A stretch of DNA of 64,000 nt, taken from contig NZ_CP016379.1 of NCBI RefSeq assembly GCF_003991135.1, positions 2,356,001-2,420,000 on the forward strand, given 5' to 3'. Source of the DNA: Anoxybacter fermentans (GTDB lineage: Bacteria > Bacillota > Halanaerobiia > DY22613). A model generated the notes under the pieces. That model searched no databases. It was not told the origin of the DNA and worked only from the letters and a program-made list of their open reading frames with translations. Shown piece after piece: positions 58,681 through 64,000 of this stretch (positions within the stretch are counted from its first letter, which is position 1; each line of letters opens with the position of its first letter). The position numbers were made by a program, and so were the translations under genes.

Positions 58681-59334
58681 CTACAACTGGTATTCAAAAC
58701 CAATAGAAATAGAATGTCGTAGTTTATCTGATATAACCTGCTCATCAAAATAATTTTGTCCAGAGAATTTGTACTGGCTATGAAGTGAAAAACCTTGCCA
58801 GAGTTCCTTCTCCCAGCTTAAAGCAAATCCCATAAGAAAATTATCTTTAATAGTTAAAGGATAGATTTCCTGCTGTAAATTCATCCTACACTGGATTTTA
58901 TCTAAATCCTTGAGCCTTATGGACAATTCTAAATTTGTACCTAAAAAATAATAATTTTTCGTTTCAGAACTGGGATATTTTTTATCCCTCAATCTCAGTT
59001 CTGTTTTTAAACGTACTGGATTATTGATTTGATAGGTATAGTTAGCTATAAAATCAAAAGTATAACTATCGTATTGATCTTCTTTAAGAAAATCATTCTC
59101 ATGATAAAGAACTTTAAAATAATAATAACTTTTCGGAGAAAGCTTCTGCTTAAATTTAAGCCAGCTTTCCCGGAAGATATAATCATCCCCTACCCCTTCT
59201 TCACTCTCATACAATCGCTGGCCCTCTTCATAATTACCAGATATAACCGGTCTATAATCTCCCGCAATACAAGAAAACGAAACTGAAGTAAAAAGGATAA
59301 TACCCAAAAAAATGATGAAAGAGATTTTTTTCAT
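58681..59334 (-). CDS. Second outer-membrane beta-barrel-like protein
   Basis: A 217-residue exported protein: signal peptide (ISFIIFLGIILFTSVSFSCI, perhaps with a Cys cleavage site) then strands such as SYYYFKVLYHENDFL, YTFDFIANYTYQI, NYYFLGTNLELSIRL and a terminal HSISIGFEYQL, the usual alternating beta-signal. Role unknown; no known porin motif. Preceded by a GGGG ribosome site. Confidence 0.65.
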   Translation of the reverse strand: MKKISFIIFLGIILFTSVSFSCIAGDYRPVISGNYEEGQRLYESEEGVGDDYIFRESWLKFKQKLSPKSYYYFKVLYHENDFLKEDQYDSYTFDFIANYTYQINNPVRLKTELRLRDKKYPSSETKNYYFLGTNLELSIRLKDLDKIQCRMNLQQEIYPLTIKDNFLMGFALSWEKELWQGFSLHSQYKFSGQNYFDEQVISDKLRHSISIGFEYQL

Positions 59335-59368
59335 GAAAAAACCCCCTTTTAGTTTCCTGTTCTACTAA

Positions 59369-59402
59369 AAAAAAGCCCTGGTAATTATAATTAGGGCTTT
59401 AA
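59369..59402 (-). terminator. Terminator of the 93-residue gene
   Basis: AAAGCCCT/AGGGCTTT stem followed on the minus strand by eight T. Confidence 0.75.
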
Positions 59403-59470
59403 ACTAATCACTTCCTGTAATTTCTCTTTTTAACTATTGCCTATTAGTTCTTTAAATTTCCTAATTTGAT

Positions 59471-59752
59471 CTAAAGGAATAGTGTACCTTGAGTTTTTTT
59501 TACCGCACCTTCAACTTTATTGATAAATTTGCTAACAAAATGATCAAAATGATCAAAAAGATCCTGTCTATCCTCCTTATTTACTACTGCTACATCTTCT
59601 ATCAACTCATAGTGTAAAAGATATTCTTTTATAACCTCTAGCTTTGCACCATTAGTAAATACGAATGTAATTTTCCTTCTATGCGGATGAACTCCTACTA
59701 CATTATCAATTACCTGTCGACCACCCCGAATAAAGTAAAGAATGTAACTCAC
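59471..59752 (-). CDS. Protein of unknown function
   Basis: A 93-residue soluble protein starting with GTG (AAGGAG 9 nt upstream): SYILYFIRGGRQVIDNVVGV, HRRKITFVFTNGAKLEVIKE, then a His/Asp-rich helix DLFDHFDHFVSKFINKV. No family recognised. Transcribed away from the fifth tandem-HTH gene and sharing its 240-bp control region. Confidence 0.6.
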   Translation of the reverse strand: MSYILYFIRGGRQVIDNVVGVHPHRRKITFVFTNGAKLEVIKEYLLHYELIEDVAVVNKEDRQDLFDHFDHFVSKFINKVEGAVKKTQGTLFL

Positions 59753-59885
59753 ATCTATTCACTCCTTTTTATAAAAAACAAAACATATTGCAAATTTTTA
59801 AATTTTTACTTCTATCATATATGCATAACATTAACAAATTTAACTATTTTTCAATTTAATTTTACTATATAGTTCACTCTATGTC

Positions 59886-59964
59886 AAGCAATTGTCCAAA
59901 AAAAATTTTTCTTTAAAACTCTTTTGAAGCAACTGTTGACAATTTTAAGCAATTGAGTTATAAT
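59886..59964 (+). promoter_or_regulatory. Promoter of tandem-HTH gene 5 with three operator-like words
   Basis: TTGACA (59936-59941), 17 bp, TATAAT (59959-59964), both perfect. The word AAGCAATTG or AAGCAACTG occurs at 59886, 59927 and 59947; the intervals are 41 and 20 bp, close to whole helical turns, so the copies would face the same side of the DNA. Confidence 0.75.
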
Positions 59965-59988
59965 ATAAACTGCGGGGAGGAAAATGAT

Positions 59989-60507
59989 ATGACTTTAAAT
60001 ATTGAGAAAATAGGTTTAAAGATAAAAGAATTAAGAAAAGCTCATAACCTAACTTATGCTGAATTTGGCAATAAAACGGGCGTCTCTGGGAGTTACATTA
60101 GCCAGATAGAAAAAAATAAGCGTAAACCTTCTTTAGAAATTCTTTCCCGAATTGTTGATGCTTTTAATATTTCCCTGGCTGAGCTTTTAAATGAAACAGA
60201 AGAAGAATTTAACATTGGTAAAGAGTTAAGAAATATTCGTGAAGCAAAGGGAATGAGTATTCATGAATTATATGAAAAATCTGGTGTATCATTTTTTAAA
60301 CTTGGCCAGGTTGAAAATGGTACTGAAACACTAACCCCTGAAGAGATCGAAAAAGTTGCTAAAGCTCTGGATATTAAAAAAGAGCGCCTCTTTAAAGGAG
60401 TTGAGAATAATTTAGAACGGATCAGGGAATTATGTACTAATCTGGGTCTAAAAGAATCGAGTATTGAGCTCATTATGGAATTTATTGAAAATGAGCTTAA
60501 AAAATAA
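59989..60507 (+). CDS. Tandem-HTH regulator with SinR-like tail (copy 5)
   Basis: A 172-residue paralog. HTH1 (about 10-65): LTYAEFGNKTGVSGSYISQI then EKNKRKPSLEIL. HTH2 (about 78-130): MSIHELYEKSGVSFFKLGQV. Tail: NLERIRELCTNLGLKESSIE then LIMEFIENELKK. Its HTH1 is the closest of the five to SinR as I recall it. GGGGAGG 8 nt before ATG 59989 decides the start; an upstream in-frame start at 59953 is inside the promoter. Ends in a terminator, followed by a repeat element. Confidence 0.87.
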   Translation: MTLNIEKIGLKIKELRKAHNLTYAEFGNKTGVSGSYISQIEKNKRKPSLEILSRIVDAFNISLAELLNETEEEFNIGKELRNIREAKGMSIHELYEKSGVSFFKLGQVENGTETLTPEEIEKVAKALDIKKERLFKGVENNLERIRELCTNLGLKESSIELIMEFIENELKK

Positions 60508-60604
60508 AGTTTGCAAAGTTTTTCTCACTCTAACATCCTATCCCCTACAATATGGAGGACCATAATGATTCCTCACCTTTCCCCTTTTTGGTTCTCCTCT
60601 TTAA

Positions 60605-60635
60605 TTCCGGTTCTTATGAACCGGTATTTTTTTTT
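60605..60635 (+). terminator. Terminator of tandem-HTH gene 5
   Basis: CCGGTTC/GAACCGG with a 4-nt loop, followed by TATTTTTTTTT. Confidence 0.85.
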
Positions 60636-60639
60636 AAAA

Positions 60640-60911
60640 AAAATTATCCCATCTAAACAAATCTTTAGATAATTAAACTGCAAAAAGCTAATTTTGAGCG
60701 TCATAGAAATTTTTCGTTTAACCATCTTAGTGAGATTTCAGTCGAAATAAGACCTCATCACAGGTTGTGATGAGCTAATCAAGGGCCAGGAGACCCCATT
60801 GATTAGTGTGCCTTATTTCGACTGAAATCGAACTTTAGATGGTTAAACGAAAAATTTCTTTTGAAGCGAAAAATTAGCTTTTTGCAGTAAAATCTTAGAT
60901 GGGATAATTTT
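60640..60911. other. 17-bp inverted repeat surrounding an element copy
   Basis: AAAATTATCCCATCTAA (60640-60656) and its exact inverse (60895-60911) bracket the element at 60677-60888. Before the insertion they could have been the two arms of a terminator serving the flagellar operon. Confidence 0.7.
60677..60888. repeat. Inverted-repeat element, full length (212 bp)
   Basis: Well-preserved copy; both inner blocks TTCAGTCGAAATAAG and its inverse are exact, and GGTTAAACGAAAAATTTC of the right arm is closer to perfect symmetry than in other copies. Confidence 0.9.
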
Positions 60912-60920
60912 AATCAAAAG

Positions 60921-61271
60921 TTATTCATTTTGATTTAATTGTAATCGCAATTGCTGATATAAAAGGTCAGCTAAAGAACTGTCTTTTCTGGTAGCTCTTT
61001 TAGCAATCTCTTCATCCATCATATCTTCAAATATCTCTTCTGCAAATCCTCCATCAATTAACTTTGATTTATGAACGGTTTTACGCATCTCTTTAAAAAC
61101 CATTTGCATAAATATAGCTTCAAAATCCTGACAGGCCTTATACAGGGCTTTATCTTTTTTCTCACTCTTCTTCAATCCTTTTTCAATTTGATCCATCTTT
61201 CCCTTTATATGTTCCAACCGAAACTGATCCGGATAGAAGGAACTTCTAATGAAGGTGTTCAATAATATCAC
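60921..61271 (-). CDS. FlgJ-like rod-binding protein
   Basis: A 116-residue protein equal to the N-terminal rod-binding domain of FlgJ: ACQDFEAIFMQMVFKEMRKT then SKLIDGGFAEEIFEDMMDEE and SLADLLYQQL. The C-terminal muramidase of enterobacterial FlgJ is absent, as in many other phyla. Start is probably GTG at 61271; the ribosome site AGAGG is close, and a TTG three codons later is possible. Last gene of the flagellar run, 8 bp after flgI. Confidence 0.88.
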   Translation of the reverse strand: MILLNTFIRSSFYPDQFRLEHIKGKMDQIEKGLKKSEKKDKALYKACQDFEAIFMQMVFKEMRKTVHKSKLIDGGFAEEIFEDMMDEEIAKRATRKDSSLADLLYQQLRLQLNQNE

Positions 61272-61278
61272 ATCCTCT

Positions 61279-62418
61279 CTAAATCAATTCAATCTGAGCA
61301 TATAATGCTCCTGCTTCTTTCATTGCCTGCAAAATTGCTATAATATCCCGGGGGGATGCGCCAATGGCATTTAATGCTTTGACTACATCGCCAATAGTAG
61401 CTCCTGTTTTTAACTCAACCAGCTGTTCTCCTTTTTCTTCTACATTAATCTGAACACCTGTTCCTGTCTCAATCCAGGTATTTCCTGCTTCATCTATAGT
61501 CTGAGTGGTCTCTTCCTGGGTCGAAATAGTCACTGTCAAGTTACCATGGGCTACTGCAACTGTGGAAATCCGCACATTATGACCTATAACAATCGTTCCG
61601 GTTCGCTCATTAATTACAACCTTTGCAGGCATTGATGCCCGTACCTGTAATCCTTGAATCTGAGCTACAAAATTAACTACATCATTTCGGTATTCTATAG
61701 GAACCTTTACCCGGACCCGACCGGCATTGATTGCTTTTGCTAATTTAACCTTTTTATCCAGAAATCTAAAATGTTCATTTATCGTCTGAGCTATAAGATG
61801 AGCTGTCTCAAAGTTAGCTGCATGAAGGAGAAAATCAATCTCAGTTTTATCATTTAAATCAGGTTCCAGGGTCTGTTCAACAATAGCACCATTTGGTATA
61901 CGTCCTACCTGTAGATGATTTTGCTGCATACTGCTTCCTCCACTTTTGGCTCCAAAACCACCTACGGATATTGGTCCTTGAGCTGCAGCATAAATCTGCC
62001 CATTAGGTGCTTTTAATGCCGTAAGGAGCAAAGTTCCTCCCTGCAAACTTTTTGCATCTCCTATCGAGGAAACAGTAACATCTAACTGATCACCTGCTCT
62101 TGCAAAGGGAGGTAGGGTTGCTGTAACCATGACAGCAGCCACATTTTTTGCTCTGGCCTGAGATGGATCAGTAATTATTCCATACTGATTTAATAGGTTT
62201 TTCAGCATCTGAAAAGTCGGACTGAATCTGCTGTCACCTGTACCATCAAGCCCGATAACCAATCCTATTCCCATCAGCATATTGTTCCTGACCCCATCAA
62301 TTCTGGTCAAATCCCTGATATAGACCATAGGGTCTTCAATACTTGCTGCATTAATCTCTGGAATACAGGTGAAAATCAATCCTACTAATATGAAAATTAT
62401 TAAAAGCTTCTTATTCAT
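61279..62418 (-). CDS. flgI: Flagellar P-ring protein FlgI
   Basis: A 379-residue secreted protein forming the P-ring bushing in the periplasm. Signal peptide (LLIIFILVGLIFTCIPEINA), then RIDGVRNNMLMGIGLVIGLD, NVAAVMVTATLPPFARAGDQ, the FGAKSGGSSMQQNHL region and the C-terminal IVELKTGATIGDVVKALNAI-like end (VKALNAIGASPRDIIAILQA). I prefer ATG 62418 (clean signal) over ATG 62433, which has a good site but adds acidic residues. Needs FlgA for assembly. Confidence 0.95.
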   Translation of the reverse strand: MNKKLLIIFILVGLIFTCIPEINAASIEDPMVYIRDLTRIDGVRNNMLMGIGLVIGLDGTGDSRFSPTFQMLKNLLNQYGIITDPSQARAKNVAAVMVTATLPPFARAGDQLDVTVSSIGDAKSLQGGTLLLTALKAPNGQIYAAAQGPISVGGFGAKSGGSSMQQNHLQVGRIPNGAIVEQTLEPDLNDKTEIDFLLHAANFETAHLIAQTINEHFRFLDKKVKLAKAINAGRVRVKVPIEYRNDVVNFVAQIQGLQVRASMPAKVVINERTGTIVIGHNVRISTVAVAHGNLTVTISTQEETTQTIDEAGNTWIETGTGVQINVEEKGEQLVELKTGATIGDVVKALNAIGASPRDIIAILQAMKEAGALYAQIELI

Positions 62419-62441
62419 CTCAACCAACTCCATTTATACCT

Positions 62442-63014
62442 TTAAAAGAGCCAATTAAAGATTTTCTCAAATATACCTGATTTTTGTTTGTCGCCTACTA
62501 CTCCTTCTCCTGTATAACGGATCTCTACATCAGACATATATATCGATTCAATGGTATTATCTGCTTTGATATCCCTTTGACGAATAACTCCGGTAATCTC
62601 AATTTCTTGACTTTCTCCATTAATATTAATAGTTTTTAAACCTCTAACTACCAGATTTCCATTAGGTTGTTTGTCGATCACCCGAGCAGTAATTTGGGCA
62701 TTGAGCAATCCCTGCCGGACAGTTACTCCATCTGCTTCATTTTTATCACTATATTTCAATGAAAAAGTTTTGATAAAATCAAAAATTCCCAGACCAGGTC
62801 CCGCTCCCAATGACGAATCTTGAGAAGTTTCTGTACTGGCCTTCTGGGAAGCAGAAGACTTTTCAACGATAATAATGGTCACCAGATCCCCTATCTCAGA
62901 TGCTACTTTATCTTTATAAATATCTGCCGCCTTATCATCCCAGAGGCTAGTAGCAGAGACCGATATCGGTAATAATAGACAGAATAACAGAGCATAAATT
63001 ATAACTCTCTTCAT
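62442..63014 (-). CDS. flgH: Flagellar L-ring protein FlgH
   Basis: A 190-residue protein of the outer-membrane L-ring. SLWDDKAADIYKDKVASEIG, DLVTIIIVEKSSASQKASTE, GLKTININGESQEIEITGVI and RQRDIKADNTIESIYMSDVE are the family blocks. The signal peptide ends PISVSATSLW with no Cys in a lipobox, so unlike most FlgH it should not be a lipoprotein. GAGGGGTG lies 6 nt before ATG 63014. 12 bp after flgA. Confidence 0.94.
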   Translation of the reverse strand: MKRVIIYALLFCLLLPISVSATSLWDDKAADIYKDKVASEIGDLVTIIIVEKSSASQKASTETSQDSSLGAGPGLGIFDFIKTFSLKYSDKNEADGVTVRQGLLNAQITARVIDKQPNGNLVVRGLKTININGESQEIEITGVIRQRDIKADNTIESIYMSDVEIRYTGEGVVGDKQKSGIFEKIFNWLF

Positions 63015-63026
63015 AATAGACACCCC

Positions 63027-64000
63027 TCATTCTACCTTTACCTGGACCTGTCCAACATCAGTTACCATTGCCAGAATCTTTTTTCCGGAACTTATATTTT
63101 CTACCCAGATCCATTCCCCTTTAGCACCATCTTCTAAAGCTCTACCGATGGTCTGAATATGAATCACCCCATAATTAGCAACAATTAGCACTTGATCATT
63201 ACGATGTATCAATTCAGGTTCTGTTAAATATTCTTTTAAAAGGACCGTACCTTCACTTAAAGAACGCTTTGTCTCTTTCCCTATTAACTCTTCTTCTGAA
63301 AAGACTGGTTCACCAGAAATCCGGGTAATATCCATATATCTTAATTCAATCATGTCAGAAGTAATAATTGTCTTCCTTTCAATAGGTTTTAAAGTAACAA
63401 AAACTGACTCATAAATCTGAACTTCCAGGTTTAAATAAATACGTTTATATACCTTCCCATCTATGAAAATCGTTACAGGTAATGAAATATATCCCCGTAA
63501 TTCACCACCCTGATACGGCCCAACTTTAACCTGATAATCTCCCATAGGAAGCCTGATTTCAGGAAAGCCCCTTACCAGATTAATTCTTATATCATTAAAC
63601 CGGGAAAGTTGACGGTAAATATAATCTTCAACCAACTGCATAACCATCTTTTGATCCAATAATTGAGCAGCCCTTTTAACCACTATTCCTTTATGAGATA
63701 GATTTGTAAAATTGATCATTTCTATATCGATCCCATGTTGCTTAAGAATCGACAGAATAGTATCTGGAGCCAGTGTAAAACGTCCACCAGGTAAAGGAGC
63801 AGGGCCCAGATCAATGTTTTTTAATCTCTCAACTAATTCTCCTTCACCTTCGATTATGGCAATCTCACCTAAATACATTCGCTCTTTTAAAACCTCTACT
63901 TCTGGTTGAAAACTGATTTTCACATTCTCTTCTCCATTAACCATCAATGAAAACAGAAATAGGATAATTAATACAAAAACAGTGTTCCAATTAAGAAGTT
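63027..64000 (-). CDS. flgA: Flagellar P-ring chaperone FlgA (5' end outside window)
   Basis: At least 324 residues. The frame stays open to the window edge and reads a signal-peptide core (VFVLIILFLFSLMVNGEENV) before the mature part, so the start lies beyond 64000; the ATG near 63944 is internal to the signal. The C-terminal SAF/chaperone region holds RKTIITSDMIELRYMDITRI then GKETKRSLSEGTVLLKEYL and ends RNDQVLIVANYGVIHIQTIG. Exported chaperone for FlgI polymerisation. Upstream distal-rod genes are expected past the edge. Confidence 0.9.
   Translation of the reverse strand, partial: LLNWNTVFVLIILFLFSLMVNGEENVKISFQPEVEVLKERMYLGEIAIIEGEGELVERLKNIDLGPAPLPGGRFTLAPDTILSILKQHGIDIEMINFTNLSHKGIVVKRAAQLLDQKMVMQLVEDYIYRQLSRFNDIRINLVRGFPEIRLPMGDYQVKVGPYQGGELRGYISLPVTIFIDGKVYKRIYLNLEVQIYESVFVTLKPIERKTIITSDMIELRYMDITRISGEPVFSEEELIGKETKRSLSEGTVLLKEYLTEPELIHRNDQVLIVANYGVIHIQTIGRALEDGAKGEWIWVENISSGKKILAMVTDVGQVQVKVE

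Noticed and set aside
60558-60670. Short frame with good GGAGG after tandem-HTH gene 5 (MIPHLSPFWFSS...)
   Set aside because: It reads straight through that gene's terminator stem and T-run; unlike the 12034 peptide there is no coupling or own stop before the terminator.

Overview
The window reads as chromosome of a low-GC, anaerobic, spore-forming Firmicute that has an outer membrane, most like a member of the Halanaerobiales. Sporulation is shown by SleB/YpeB and SigH. An outer membrane is implied by FlgH (L-ring), FlgI (P-ring) and FlgA, and by two secreted beta-barrel-like proteins. Selenium use is implied by a YedF/DUF3343 pair and by a CxxU AhpD-like gene with a SECIS-like hairpin. The genus is not provable from this sequence.

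Layout. 0-3.4 kb: partial unknown gene, amphi-Trp-like protein, sugar nucleotidyltransferase, glycosyltransferase, tRNA-Gly. 3.4-10.4 kb: cell-envelope genes (ECF sigma/anti-sigma pair, SLH protein, two L,D-transpeptidases). 10.5-14.1 kb: two tRNA-Leu genes, then a regulatory island. The island holds two near-duplicate tandem-HTH regulators flanking a TPR protein whose stop codon overlaps the start of a 56-residue secreted-peptide gene; it looks like a peptide-signalling (RRNPP/Rap-Phr-like) cassette. 14.1-18.8 kb: HD-GYP protein, M20 amidohydrolase, Nfu, a candidate small RNA and a third tandem-HTH gene. 18.8-24.4 kb: glycosyltransferase, sugar ABC importer and LacI regulator. 24.6-32.2 kb: housekeeping hydrolases, MnmM, an orphan Cas6 and a complete arginine-to-spermidine pathway (SpeD, pyruvoyl ArgDC, SpeE, SpeB). 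32.6-45.5 kb: PsiE-like protein, the selenoprotein, a fourth tandem-HTH gene, germination genes, YedF/DUF3343, Rrf2, Pcp, QueG, an MFS transporter and an rRNA methyltransferase. 45.5-48.1 kb: a decaying ABC exporter. 48.1-53.6 kb: HPF, a DnaA-box cluster, ComFC/ComFA, SigH, MarR. 53.6-59.8 kb: a cAMP signalling cluster (Crp-like regulator, FecR protein, CHASE2 adenylate cyclase, beta-barrel) plus DUF34/NIF3 and another barrel. 59.9-64 kb: the fifth tandem-HTH gene and flgA-flgH-flgI-flgJ.

Two things run through the whole window. First, about 19 copies or pieces of one long-inverted-repeat element (full length about 209 bp, with discrete shorter classes near 173, 123 and 49 bp) sit between genes; several have matching 3-bp direct repeats at their ends, so the family looks like a fold-back MITE. 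Second, five paralogous regulators share an unusual HTH-HTH-SinR-like-tail architecture, and four of them have a near-consensus vegetative promoter with exactly 17 bp spacing.

All functional names rest on motifs read by eye; no database search was run.
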